Shown: piece after piece, positions 14,247 through 21,084 of the stretch
How the letters are laid out: the number at the start of each line of letters is the position of its first letter
How positions within the stretch are numbered: the first letter of the stretch is position 1
IMG/VR virus record: IMGVR_UViG_3300044695_004891
Coordinates: 1 to 27,782 of that record
Length of the DNA stretch: 27,782 bases
Reading direction: 5' to 3' (one strand)
Source of the DNA: a virus
Notes under the pieces: generated by a model
Databases searched by the model: none
Told to the model about the DNA's origin: nothing
The model's input: only the letters and a program-made list of their open reading frames with translations
Program-made: the position numbers and the translations under genes

Positions 14247-14950
14247 GCGCCGTCAGCCTTTTCTATTTTTGGCGCGGCGGCGCGCTTGGCGCGAGACGGG
14301 GGGCGGGGGGGTCGAAGTACCTTTTTTGGTGGGTCTGTAGACGGAGGGGTTGCCGCGCGCACGGGCGCCCCCAGGTGGGGGGCGGGGCCGGGGGGGTTCT
14401 GGCCGGCGGCCGCCGGATCCGGGCCGCCGATCGGCAGGCCGGGCGCGGTCGGGGCTGGGTCGGACGCACCCGCGCTTTCACCGTGAAAGGTTGGAACATC
14501 AATGATCTCAGTAGCTTGCCCCTCGATGTACCCGGCCCTCGTACCCGAGACCCTGTTCGCGAGCTCCTTCAGCGCCTCGAGGTGCAGCGTGTGCGTGTGC
14601 GTGACGGTCGCGTCGACCTGCGTCCGATCGCCGTAGAGCTTGGGAAGTAGCCTCGAGGCCGTCCATTTCTTCGCGTCGATCGCCACGCGGGCGACGTCGG
14701 CCGGGATCTCGCCCCGCACGGCCTGCTCGGCCAGGTCGTCGATCCGCTCGGCGTGCGCCAAGGCCCGCGACTGTATCGCGCGCGTGTAGTCCTCCTGGAA
14801 GGAGGCGTCCTCTGACAGCCATCTCCACGTCGTCGAGTGGTTTGGCATGTCGTCTTCGCGGCAGATGCTGGACAGAGACCGGCCTTCTGAGATGCGGGAG
14901 CAGATTTCCTTTAAGAGCTCCGGCGTCTTTTTGGTGGGCCGTCCGGTCAT
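14243..14950 (-). CDS. terS: terminase small subunit-like protein with long Pro/Ala tail
   Basis: 235 residues. The first 130 or so are helical with an HTH-like start (KKTPELLKEICSRISEGRSL, then ICREDDMPNHSTTWRWL), and KWTASRLLPKLYGDR is a signature of Sf6/P22-type terminase small-subunit-like proteins. It should recognise phage DNA and start packaging. Residues from about 165 to the end form an unusual Pro/Ala/Lys-rich tail that is probably disordered and may contact the large subunit or DNA. The ATG overlaps the preceding stop (ATGA), and its stop overlaps the large-subunit ATG. Confidence 0.9.
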   Translation of the reverse strand: MTGRPTKKTPELLKEICSRISEGRSLSSICREDDMPNHSTTWRWLSEDASFQEDYTRAIQSRALAHAERIDDLAEQAVRGEIPADVARVAIDAKKWTASRLLPKLYGDRTQVDATVTHTHTLHLEALKELANRVSGTRAGYIEGQATEIIDVPTFHGESAGASDPAPTAPGLPIGGPDPAAAGQNPPGPAPHLGAPVRAATPPSTDPPKKVLRPPRPPSRAKRAAAPKIEKADGA

Positions 14951-15216
14951 GGCATTGGATCTCCGTGCATGGCTTGGCGGTATTCGTCCAGGCTGACGAC
15001 GTCTTGTCGTCTGAGGCGCTCGAGGCGATCTTGTCGCAGTGCGTGGACGATCGTGTCGAGCAGCTCTTTTGCCCAGGCGGTCGTATCTTCATCCCACGCC
15101 GTGCCGCTGTTTTCAAGCGCGCTGAGGCTGGCCTGGCATTCCTTGGCTATCTCATCCCACACCTGGGCGCACAAGGCGTCTGCGGCTGCGGGATCGGCGT
15201 CAGAAGGGTATGTCAT
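14947..15216 (-). CDS. hypothetical protein upstream of terminase
   Basis: 89 residues, acidic, helical, opening MTYPSDADPAAADALCAQVW and ending EYRQAMHGDPMP. No family recognised. Its start lies 17 bases inside the end of the 15200-15772 gene, precisely over the codons for that gene's DDDIPF tip, and its stop overlaps the terminase small-subunit start as ATGA. No strong ribosome site is seen, so translation is probably coupled to the upstream gene. It could be a packaging or replication accessory protein. Confidence 0.7.
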   Translation of the reverse strand: MTYPSDADPAAADALCAQVWDEIAKECQASLSALENSGTAWDEDTTAWAKELLDTIVHALRQDRLERLRRQDVVSLDEYRQAMHGDPMP

Positions 15217-15772
15217 CGTCTAGGTCCGCGAATGCTGACTTGGAGGAGCGTTGAACGGTCGCGCCTGGGAACGCGGCTTTGGTTGCCTCGGCGAATGCGG
15301 CGGGTTGCCACTGGGACCAGGCCAGGAGGAGCTCGGGCAGCGTGACGACCGTGTCGGGATGCTTGGAGTGTCGCGCGGCTGCGTCGTGGTCTGCTGGGTC
15401 GAGGACCACTGTGTAGGGTTTGCCTTCCCAGGTTGTGGACCAGGTGTTGGGCGGGTTTGGTTTGTGGCCGGCTTCTGTCGCGGCTTTGTCCAGGGCTTGC
15501 CATCCGCGGTGTAGGACTTGGGCGCGGTGCAGGACTGTGTCCACGTCTCCGTGTCGGATGGCCTCGTCGAGTTTCTGGGCGGCCGATCCGAATTTATGGG
15601 CCAGGTCGAATGGGACGAGGCGCGGCAGTCTGTTGCATCCCCACTTGGCTTCCATGTCTGCTGCCATCTTGTCGAGTGGTGCGAGCGTTGCGGCCATGTC
15701 TCGTCCGCGCGTCCAGGCCTCGTTGTTGAGATGTGCCTGGTCTGAGGTTGAGAGGCGTTTCACCTGGCTCAT
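15200..15772 (-). CDS. hypothetical protein ending in an SSB-type C-terminal tip
   Basis: 190 residues, opening MSQVKRLSTSDQAHLNNEAW; the body has no OB-fold signature that I can see and includes WEGKPYTVVLDPADHDAA near residue 115. It ends FADLDDDIPF. DDDIPF is the exact tip of bacterial single-stranded DNA-binding protein, through which SSB recruits RecO, RecQ, PriA, exonuclease I and others. A phage protein carrying it could compete for, or bring in, those host partners. AGGA lies eight bases before ATG at 15772, which overlaps the stop of the 15769-15960 ORF. Confidence 0.75.
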   Translation of the reverse strand: MSQVKRLSTSDQAHLNNEAWTRGRDMAATLAPLDKMAADMEAKWGCNRLPRLVPFDLAHKFGSAAQKLDEAIRHGDVDTVLHRAQVLHRGWQALDKAATEAGHKPNPPNTWSTTWEGKPYTVVLDPADHDAAARHSKHPDTVVTLPELLLAWSQWQPAAFAEATKAAFPGATVQRSSKSAFADLDDDIPF

Positions 15773-15960
15773 GGTTCAGATCCTGTTTTGTCACGCTCGT
15801 GACCGTGACACCGTGACACCCTTAAGGGTGTTGTCACGTTTGTCACGGTCCTCGCCTGCGTCGCTGTCACGTTTGTCACGCTTGTCACGCCTCTTGTCAC
15901 GCTCAATGTCACGCCCTTTGTCACGGTCAAAACGGCCTTTCTGAGCTGTCTGTCACCCAC
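15769..15960 (-). CDS. small VT-repeat ORF built from CGTGACA repeats
   Basis: 63 residues starting at GTG 15960, overlapping the 3' end of the primase-helicase gene by 34 bp and ending ATGA with the next gene. Residues 9-48 are Val-Thr repeats (VTKGVTLSVTRGVTSVTNVT). The GTGACA units stay in codon phase over about 90 bp, and the stop fits the next start, which favours real translation. The ribosome site is weak. Alternatively the DNA repeats themselves are the functional element (iteron-like sites) and the ORF is incidental. No homologous family is recognised. Confidence 0.45.
   Translation of the reverse strand: MGDRQLRKAVLTVTKGVTLSVTRGVTSVTNVTATQARTVTNVTTPLRVSRCHGHERDKTGSEP
15788..15957. 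repeat. array of about 13 CGTGACA/TGTCACG repeats beside the primase-helicase gene
   Basis: The core GTCAC occurs on the plus strand starting at 15790, 15833, 15842, 15866, 15875, 15884, 15896, 15908, 15920 and 15952, and inverted (GTGAC) at 15799, 15805 and 15813. From 15833 to 15920 spacing is 9, 24, 9, 9, 12, 12 and 12 bp. A perfect palindrome ACACCCTTAAGGGTGT (15816-15831) sits where the orientation flips. Such clustered short repeats next to a replication gene are a classic replication-origin layout, but a coding origin is also possible. Confidence 0.65.
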
Positions 15961-18098
15961 CAGATCTCGCCCTGGTTGGTGGCCAGGTTGCGGTCCTTGA
16001 GGGTCTGCTTGGCGCGCTTGAAGGCTTGTCGCTTGCCGTCACCGTCCGCGGTGGTCTCCTGGTAGAAGTAGGTTCTCCAGGTGCTTTCCTTCACGCACCG
16101 TGCTGCGAATGGGATGTGGTTGGAGCTCACCTGCTCGCCGTGGTTGGCGATTGCCTTGCGCAGGGACGACAGGGCGTCGGCCGTGTTGCCGGTGAGCTTG
16201 GCTGGCTTGGAGGTGGTGGGCATTGGTCCGTTGAGAGGCTCCAGGGCCAGGGATGTGGCGTCTGGATCCAGGCTGGACAGCTGGACCGTGACCATGCGGT
16301 AGCCGATCTCGATGCCGTCCTCGCCGTCCTTCTGCTTAGTCACCTTGAGCTTGCCGATGCGCTCCGGGCTGTCTTCGTCCGAGATCTTGGTGACCTCGAG
16401 CTCGGCGTCGACCGCGCCCAGGAGCGAGCTGTGGCCGCGCTGTCCTTTGGCCTCGTCCTTGCCTGAGTGGTGGACGATGAGGATTGCGCAGCTGAGTGCG
16501 TCTTGTAGCGCCCCGACGATGGAGATGAAGGCGCCCATGTCTTCTGAGCTGTTCTCGTTGCCGCCGGCGAAGGCGCGGGCCAGCGTGTCGACGACCAGGA
16601 GCTTGGGCGTCAGGCCTTTGTCCTTGATGGCTTGGATCAGGGCCTCGGCGTCTTCCATGGTCGATCGCAGGTTCAGCTGCGCCTTCACGAAGGCGATGGG
16701 CGTGCTGTCGGGCAGGTTGTGGTGCTGCCGGCAGGCGTCCCAGCGCCTCTTCAGGCCTGCGCCCCCTTCGCCGGCCAGGTAGACGACGTCTCCCTGGTTG
16801 GTAGAACGGGCGAAGGCGTCTGTGCCGTTGGCGATCGCGCTGGCCAGGTACAGGGCGCAGAAGGACTTGTAGCTGCCTGGCTTGCCGTACAGGGCGCCGA
16901 AACCCTTGGCGGGCAGCAGCTGGTCTATGAGCCAGGTGATGGGCTCGTCCTTGAGCTCCTGGGCCATGATCAGGTGGATGCGCGGCTTTGGTTCTGCCGG
17001 GCTTGTGACGACCTCCGTGCTGGCCCTGGGCGCCGGCTGGTGCTTGGCGTTGATCTGCTCTGCGATCGTGGGCTCGGGCGGCCTGATGGCCCTCAGGGCG
17101 GCCTTGCGGTCTCCGTTGTGGCTGAAGGTGGCGTACAGGTCGAAGGGGTCCGTGAGCTTGCTCGAGAGCGGGTCTTCGATGCCGTGATGGGAAAAGACGC
17201 ACCAGTGGCCGTAGGCGCCCTTGAAGACCACGACGCCGGCCGTGCCTGAGGTCGAGCCTGGCCTGATGTACCGATAGGCCTCGCCACCAGGGCCGTGCGG
17301 GTCGCAGTATACGAACTTGTAGCCCTGCCCTTCCAGGGTGCTGCGTACCCAGGCCAGGTCGTGGGCATTGTTGAAGGCGTCGATCGCGCTGGGCGGATCG
17401 CCCGGCATCAGGGCCGTGGTCGGCGTGGCGGTCGAGATGTGCTGCTCGACGGCCTGGCGCTGCTTGCGCTCCTTGTGCCAGGCGACGGCCTTGGCCACGT
17501 CCATGGCAGGACCGTCGTGCCGGTGGCTCTTGAAGGCGCTGACGGCCTCCTGCGTGCCGACGCGGGGCATGTACCAGGGTTGAGACCAGCGCCTGTTCTC
17601 CGGCACGTCGGTGATGAAGACGCCGCGCGCGTGCAGCTGGTCGACGAGGTAGGTCACGACCGCGTCGAGCTCTGCCGGCGACTTCATGCGTGCCGGGATG
17701 AGGATGCGGTACTTCCAGAGGTTGTTCGTCGGGTCGAAGGAGTGCGTCGTGTGGGCGAAGAAGCCCACGCCGATGTCCTGCATGGCGGCGATCGCGTCGG
17801 GCAGTGGCGGTGCGCCTGGCTGGATCTCGCCTGTCTCGGGGTCGAAGCTGCTGTCCCCGTCGATGATGCACAGGTCGGCTTCTTTGAGGTTCTCGTCGGC
17901 GCGGCGCGGTTCGACCAGGTCGCCGCCTCTGACGTAGTAGCTGCCGTCCTTTTGTCCGACCTTGGGTACGGACAGGCGCCGGCAGAATTGATCCCAGGGA
18001 ATATCTTTGACGGACAGCGAAACGTCGGTGCGTCCGTTGGCTGCCAGAGCGATTTTCAGTCTGGCATTTTCGTCAGTTGTTGTTATATCTTGAGACAT
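15927..18098 (-). CDS. primase-helicase: AEP-like N-terminal domain fused to RepA-type AAA ATPase
   Basis: 723 residues. The N-terminal domain has IIDGDSS (D80, D82), FFAHTTHSF with two His (about 113-121), and WKYRILIP plus RRWSQPWYMPR, fitting an archaeo-eukaryotic primase-like active site. A middle segment with CDPHGPGG and WCVFSHHG (about 265-306) may bind DNA or metal. The C-terminal AAA_25/RepA-like motor has Walker A GKPGSYKS (405-412), Walker B LLVVDT (500-505) and IVHHSGKD (541-548). The last 80 or so residues look like a winged helix. It should prime and unwind phage DNA. Its ribosome site is weak. Confidence 0.87.
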   Translation of the reverse strand: MSQDITTTDENARLKIALAANGRTDVSLSVKDIPWDQFCRRLSVPKVGQKDGSYYVRGGDLVEPRRADENLKEADLCIIDGDSSFDPETGEIQPGAPPLPDAIAAMQDIGVGFFAHTTHSFDPTNNLWKYRILIPARMKSPAELDAVVTYLVDQLHARGVFITDVPENRRWSQPWYMPRVGTQEAVSAFKSHRHDGPAMDVAKAVAWHKERKQRQAVEQHISTATPTTALMPGDPPSAIDAFNNAHDLAWVRSTLEGQGYKFVYCDPHGPGGEAYRYIRPGSTSGTAGVVVFKGAYGHWCVFSHHGIEDPLSSKLTDPFDLYATFSHNGDRKAALRAIRPPEPTIAEQINAKHQPAPRASTEVVTSPAEPKPRIHLIMAQELKDEPITWLIDQLLPAKGFGALYGKPGSYKSFCALYLASAIANGTDAFARSTNQGDVVYLAGEGGAGLKRRWDACRQHHNLPDSTPIAFVKAQLNLRSTMEDAEALIQAIKDKGLTPKLLVVDTLARAFAGGNENSSEDMGAFISIVGALQDALSCAILIVHHSGKDEAKGQRGHSSLLGAVDAELEVTKISDEDSPERIGKLKVTKQKDGEDGIEIGYRMVTVQLSSLDPDATSLALEPLNGPMPTTSKPAKLTGNTADALSSLRKAIANHGEQVSSNHIPFAARCVKESTWRTYFYQETTADGDGKRQAFKRAKQTLKDRNLATNQGEIWWVTDSSERPF

Positions 18099-18135
18099 GC
18101 CGCGTGGGTTCCTGCTTCGCGGTGGTTGCCAGACT

Positions 18136-18168
18136 TGCGGCGCCGGTCTTGCGTGAACCGGCGCCGCA
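18136..18168. other. perfect 12-bp hairpin between primase-helicase and SSB-like genes
   Basis: TGCGGCGCCGGT (18136-18147) pairs with ACCGGCGCCGCA (18157-18168) around a 9-base loop, in the 84-bp gap between the two replication genes. No T-run follows on either strand, so it is not a standard terminator. It may attenuate transcription, stabilise the ssDNA-binding protein message, or mark a replication site. Confidence 0.6.
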
Positions 18169-18182
18169 TATCGTTTGAAGGA

Positions 18183-18803
18183 TCAGAACTCGTCAAGCTC
18201 TTCCTTCGCGGGGGCCTTGGCGGCGGCCTTCGGAGCTGGTTGCGGTGCGGCCGGTGCGGCCTCTTCCTTCATCTCAGACGGCGGTGTCACCCAGCTGGTG
18301 ATGGACCACTTGGGGGCCTTGAAGCGCAGCTCGCCCTCGGGCGTTTTGATCTTCACGACCTCGGTGCCTTCGATCGTCACCACCGGCACCTTGCCTTGGT
18401 TGGCGGGCGCCTGCTCGATGAACTGGTCGTGCAGCGTGTCCACTGCGCGCAGGACGGTCTTGCTGGTGGGCGTGAACTCGCGCAGGCCGTGCTCCTTGAG
18501 GAAGATCTTGATGCGCGCCGCCTGCTTGTAGTCGTTGCCGGGCTTGGCCGGGAAGCGTTCGCCCGCCTTCACCATCACCGCGTGATAGTTGGGCGAGAAG
18601 GTGATCCAGCCCATCTCGATGTCGTCCAGGGCCATGATGACCTTCACGGGGAAGGAGATCTCGACCTCGTTCTTTTCCCATGTGCCATCGCCGGCGGGCT
18701 CGCGGTTTACGGCCAGCATGTCGCCCGACTTCGCGTCGAACTTCACCACCGGCAGGAACTTGCTGCCGCTTGCGTTTGTTTCGGTGTTAAATCCCAATGC
18801 CAT
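18183..18803 (-). CDS. putative phage single-stranded DNA-binding protein
   Basis: 206 residues. The first 150 or so are beta-rich (FLPVVKFDAKSGDMLAVNRE, FPVKVIMALDDIEMGWITF). The tail is Ala/Pro/Lys-rich and ends EELDEF. An acidic tip closed by Phe after a flexible linker is the layout of SSB and T7 gp2.5-like proteins. Position between a resolvase and a primase-helicase supports ssDNA binding or annealing. I chose ATG at 18803 because AAGGA is eight bases ahead. ATG at 18809 is only two bases from it, and the longer ORF overlaps the resolvase gene. Confidence 0.65.
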   Translation of the reverse strand: MALGFNTETNASGSKFLPVVKFDAKSGDMLAVNREPAGDGTWEKNEVEISFPVKVIMALDDIEMGWITFSPNYHAVMVKAGERFPAKPGNDYKQAARIKIFLKEHGLREFTPTSKTVLRAVDTLHDQFIEQAPANQGKVPVVTIEGTEVVKIKTPEGELRFKAPKWSITSWVTPPSEMKEEAAPAAPQPAPKAAAKAPAKEELDEF

Positions 18804-18853
18804 TGTCATAGTCCTTTGTCTTGATGCCGCTGAACCCCGCGGCCGGGATGTCG

Positions 18854-19339
18854 TTAGCGCGAGGCGCCCCAATAGGCCATGAGTGCCGCATCTGCGCGGC
18901 CGTCGTCTTTCTTTCGCGCGAATAGGTGTGCGTATGCCGGGAAGAGCTCGGCCGCGCGTTGGCGGCTCCCGTCTTTCCCGTCGCGCACGTTGAGATCCTT
19001 CTGCCAGCGTTGCGGCGTGACGTACTGCATGGGCATGCGCAGTGCGGACACGACGCCTTCCACCATGCCCACGCCCCGGCCGAATTGGAATGTGCTGCTG
19101 ACCCCCTGGCCAGGCATTGCGCCCACGCGCTCCAGCACGACCAGCGTGATGGGCGGCGTGCTGAGGCTCACTTGGGCGCGGCCGATGGTCGTGGCCAGGA
19201 GGGCCGGCGAGATCTCGCGCTTGGCTTTGCCGCTGCGTTGCACCTCGACGGTCGGCATGTCGATGATCTCGAGCGTGCCGGCCGTCGTGTCGAAGAACGC
19301 AAGAGCGCCTGACGCGCCTGGGTCGATCGCGAGGATCAT
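18854..19339 (-). CDS. RuvC-like Holliday junction resolvase
   Basis: 161 residues. MILAIDPGASGALAFFD carries the first catalytic Asp (D6) in the RuvC D-x-G-x-x-G pattern; VVLERVGAMPGQG has the catalytic Glu (about 70), and DDGRADAALMAYWG has the final acidic pair near the C-terminus. It should cut Holliday or branched junctions in replicating phage DNA before packaging, in the nucleoid. ATG at 19339 overlaps the upstream TGA (ATGA); the longer ORF to 19660 is spurious. It works in a cluster with exonuclease, SSB-like and primase-helicase genes. Confidence 0.88.
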   Translation of the reverse strand: MILAIDPGASGALAFFDTTAGTLEIIDMPTVEVQRSGKAKREISPALLATTIGRAQVSLSTPPITLVVLERVGAMPGQGVSSTFQFGRGVGMVEGVVSALRMPMQYVTPQRWQKDLNVRDGKDGSRQRAAELFPAYAHLFARKKDDGRADAALMAYWGASR

Positions 19340-19560
19340 TGTTCTTCGTACCTCGGCAGCTCGGGCAGCGCGGCCCAGTGTGTCCACCACTTGGCCGACG
19401 TCGTCGGAATGCCAGGCGAGACGATGATCACGTCTCCCTTGCTGTCCAGCTCTGCGTGGCCGATCTTGCAGGAGCGGTCGATCAGATCCGCCACGAAGAT
19501 GCGTTCTTCCAAGGGCGCCGTCTCGATCGGGCGCCAGATGATGGTGCTGGTGAGGATCAC
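19336..19560 (-). CDS. DUF551-like small protein, second copy
   Basis: 74 residues starting at GTG 19560, giving (V)ILTSTIIWRPIETAPLEER. The W-x-PI-x-TAP opening followed by a beta-hairpin and a C-terminal WWTHWAALPELP is the DUF551 pattern, a small domain of unknown role common in phages. GTG overlaps the preceding stop as GTGA, and GGAGG is seven bases ahead. It is a diverged tandem duplicate of the 19557-19730 gene. Its TGA overlaps the resolvase start. Confidence 0.75.
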   Translation of the reverse strand: MILTSTIIWRPIETAPLEERIFVADLIDRSCKIGHAELDSKGDVIIVSPGIPTTSAKWWTHWAALPELPRYEEQ

Positions 19561-19730
19561 TTCGGCGCCTCCGGCAGTGGCATCCAGTGCGTGGGCTTGA
19601 GCGTGTGATCGCCGTTGCTCCAGCTGAGGCTGAGGACGTTCCAGTAGGCGACGTCGGCAAAGCCGGCCTTGTCCCATACGAGCACTTCGGTGCCGTCTAC
19701 GGGCGCGGTTCCGATCGGGCGCCAGGTCAT
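19557..19730 (-). CDS. DUF551 small protein, first copy
   Basis: 57 residues, MTWRPIGTAPVDGTEVLVWD at the start and THWMPLPEAPK at the end, with Trp residues spaced as in DUF551. No catalytic residues stand out; the family is small, beta-rich and of unknown function. ATG at 19730 overlaps the HTH gene's TGA (ATGA). It is followed directly by a second, diverged DUF551 gene, so the pair probably arose by tandem duplication. Confidence 0.8.
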   Translation of the reverse strand: MTWRPIGTAPVDGTEVLVWDKAGFADVAYWNVLSLSWSNGDHTLKPTHWMPLPEAPK

Positions 19731-19948
19731 GCTTTCTTGCCCTTTGCGATCTTGAGCGTCAGCCCGAGGACGTTGCAGTAGCGCAGCGCGGCCCTGAGGC
19801 TCACGTCGGTTCCTCTCGCCGCGGCGTACCAGTAGGTGGAATGAGAAAGGCCTGCCCTTTTGCATAGGTCTCTCTGCGTTATGCCCAAGGCCGTGCGCCG
19901 CTCCTCGAGAGCGGCGAACAGCTGCTGGGGGTTGTCGATGCTTGGCAT
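19727..19948 (-). CDS. Cro/C1-type HTH regulator
   Basis: 73 residues. The HTH spans about 20-60: ALGITQRDLCKRAGLSHSTY, then YAAARGTDVSLRAALRYCNV. It is one DNA-binding domain with a short Lys-rich tail, so it probably acts as a dimer, like Cro. AAGGA is six bases before the ATG. A perfect CTTGCG-N7-CGCAAG palindrome at 19980-19998 covers its putative -35, so autoregulation is likely. The same palindrome precedes the integrase, early and packaging operons, making this protein a good candidate for the shared regulator. Confidence 0.85.
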   Translation of the reverse strand: MPSIDNPQQLFAALEERRTALGITQRDLCKRAGLSHSTYWYAAARGTDVSLRAALRYCNVLGLTLKIAKGKKA

Positions 19949-19968
19949 GGGATGTCCTTCTTTCCCAA

Positions 19969-19998
19969 GACATAACCGCCTTGCGTTTTAGGCGCAAG
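19969..19998 (-). promoter_or_regulatory. palindromic operator and promoter of the HTH/replication operon (site A)
   Basis: CTTGCG (19980-19985) and CGCAAG (19993-19998) form an inverted repeat with 7-bp spacer; one more base pair extends it outward. On the minus strand TTGCGC (19997-19992) is a possible -35 and TATGTC (19974-19969) a possible -10, 17 bp apart. The transcript would begin just ahead of the HTH gene's ribosome site. Confidence 0.65.
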
Positions 19999-20016
19999 GG
20001 GTTCGCGATGGAAATG

Positions 20017-20823
20017 TTACTCGGCGTAGGGCTCGACTTGAGCCCAAGCGGGGACGGAGATCTCGGCGATCGTGTCCGAGTAGAAGGCGGGCGCCGTGTC
20101 GGCTTGCTCCAGGGCGACGCGATAGGCGCGCGCTGCGCGTTCCATCAGCAGGCGCCCAGACTGCAGGCTGCGTGCGTCCAGGGTGTAGACGCCCACCGCG
20201 TAGGGGGCCTCGCTCTCGACCGCGATGAAGACGAAGCGGTCCAGATCCCAGCCCACGATCTCGCGGAAGCCGGCCGCGTAGTGCGCCGCCTGGACGTGAT
20301 ATTGGAAGCTTGCGATCTGCTTGGCGAAACCGTCTGGGCTGGCGTCGCTGCAGGTCTTGATGTCGAAGATCGCGCTGCCGGTCATGTAGTCGCAGCGCGC
20401 TTTGCATGGCAGGCCGTACTGATCCCAGAAGAGGCTGACTTCGGGATTGCCGTCGCGCAGGCCTTCGATCGCCACGGGATGCTTGCGCACTGAGGCGGCG
20501 ATGGACGAGGCTTTCTCGTAGGCTGTCTCGTCGACGATGATCTTGCCGGCGTGTTCCTGTTCGAACTCTTCCGCGGCCTTCTTGCCCACCGTCGTGCGCC
20601 GATCGAACTTCGGCATGACTGCGAACTCGTCCTTGAACGTGTCGGGCTCGAGGATCATCGCGTGCGTGAGCGTACCCAGGCGCATTGCGGCGGTGGGTTC
20701 CCGCGGCGTGCTCTTCGACGAGATGTAGTGCGCCGGCGAACGCAGCAGAAGCTTGGCGCCTGACGCGCTCAGAGCTTCGACCGCGTGATAGTCACTTGCG
20801 GGCATTCCGACGTGGGATGGCAT
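20017..20823 (-). CDS. PD-(D/E)XK exonuclease (DUF3799/RecE-YqaJ-like)
   Basis: 268 residues. SASGAKLLLRSPAHYI near the N-terminus is typical of DUF3799/RecE-type exonucleases. The active site reads NPEVSLFWD, CKARCDYM and IFDIKTC (D-x-K), then YHVQAAHYAAG, the Q-x-x-x-Y helix. It should resect double-stranded DNA ends for recombination or for DNA turnover. No RecT-type annealase is recognised nearby; the SSB-like 18183-18803 protein could be the partner. GAGGA is eight bases before ATG at 20823, which lies inside the end of the 42-codon gene. Confidence 0.9.
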   Translation of the reverse strand: MPSHVGMPASDYHAVEALSASGAKLLLRSPAHYISSKSTPREPTAAMRLGTLTHAMILEPDTFKDEFAVMPKFDRRTTVGKKAAEEFEQEHAGKIIVDETAYEKASSIAASVRKHPVAIEGLRDGNPEVSLFWDQYGLPCKARCDYMTGSAIFDIKTCSDASPDGFAKQIASFQYHVQAAHYAAGFREIVGWDLDRFVFIAVESEAPYAVGVYTLDARSLQSGRLLMERAARAYRVALEQADTAPAFYSDTIAEISVPAWAQVEPYAE

Positions 20824-20920
20824 TTTCTCTTTCCTCTCTAGCCATGTGCAGCAGAGCGGCCAGGAGTATCCCGGCGGCAGTGCCAACAAACATTCCAATC
20901 ACGAAGCAGAGCCAATTCAC
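20792..20920 (-). CDS. 42-residue single-TM peptide
   Basis: Starts at GTG 20920, reading (V)NWLCFVIGMFVGTAAGILL, then AALLHMAREE and a basic C-terminus. Residues 4-24 make one membrane helix with Gly and small residues. It is too short for a search by motif. Support comes from the junctions: GTG overlaps the HTH gene's stop as GTGA, AAGG is six bases ahead, and its 3' end overlaps the exonuclease start by 32 bp, so it probably couples exonuclease translation. Role unknown; possibly an early membrane peptide. Confidence 0.65.
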   Translation of the reverse strand: MNWLCFVIGMFVGTAAGILLAALLHMAREERENAIPRRNARK

Positions 20921-21084
20921 TTCTTGCCTTCCACCATTGCCTGGATGTCGTTCTTACGAATGAGGATCCGGCGACCGATGCGAAGAGCGGGAAAGAGCCC
21001 GGCTTCGATGTAGCTATAGAGGCTTCGCTTACTGATGCCAAGTAGCTTTGACGCTGCTGCGACAGAAATAAAAAGGGTTTCCAT
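20917..21084 (-). CDS. excisionase/AlpA-type HTH protein
   Basis: 55 residues. METLFISVAAASKLLGISKR, then SLYSYIEAGLFPALRIGRRI and LIRKNDIQAMVEGKK, is the MerR/HTH_17 winged-helix layout of excisionases (Xis) and AlpA-like regulators: helix-turn-helix followed by a basic wing with IGRR. It could direct excision by the integrase or repress an early promoter. It starts divergently from the plus-strand repressor-like gene, 119 bp away. No ribosome site precedes the ATG, which suggests leaderless or atypical initiation. Confidence 0.82.
   Translation of the reverse strand: METLFISVAAASKLLGISKRSLYSYIEAGLFPALRIGRRILIRKNDIQAMVEGKK

Noticed and set aside
15788-15957. CRISPR array.
   Set aside because: Units are only 5-7 bp, occur in both orientations, and have no unique 30-40-bp spacers.
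17295-18824. Long plus-strand open frame (509 codons) opposite the primase-helicase and SSB-like genes.
   Set aside because: It lies antisense to genes with clear motifs, has an Arg/Val/Gly-skewed composition typical of shadow frames in GC-rich DNA, and has no domain or ribosome-site support.
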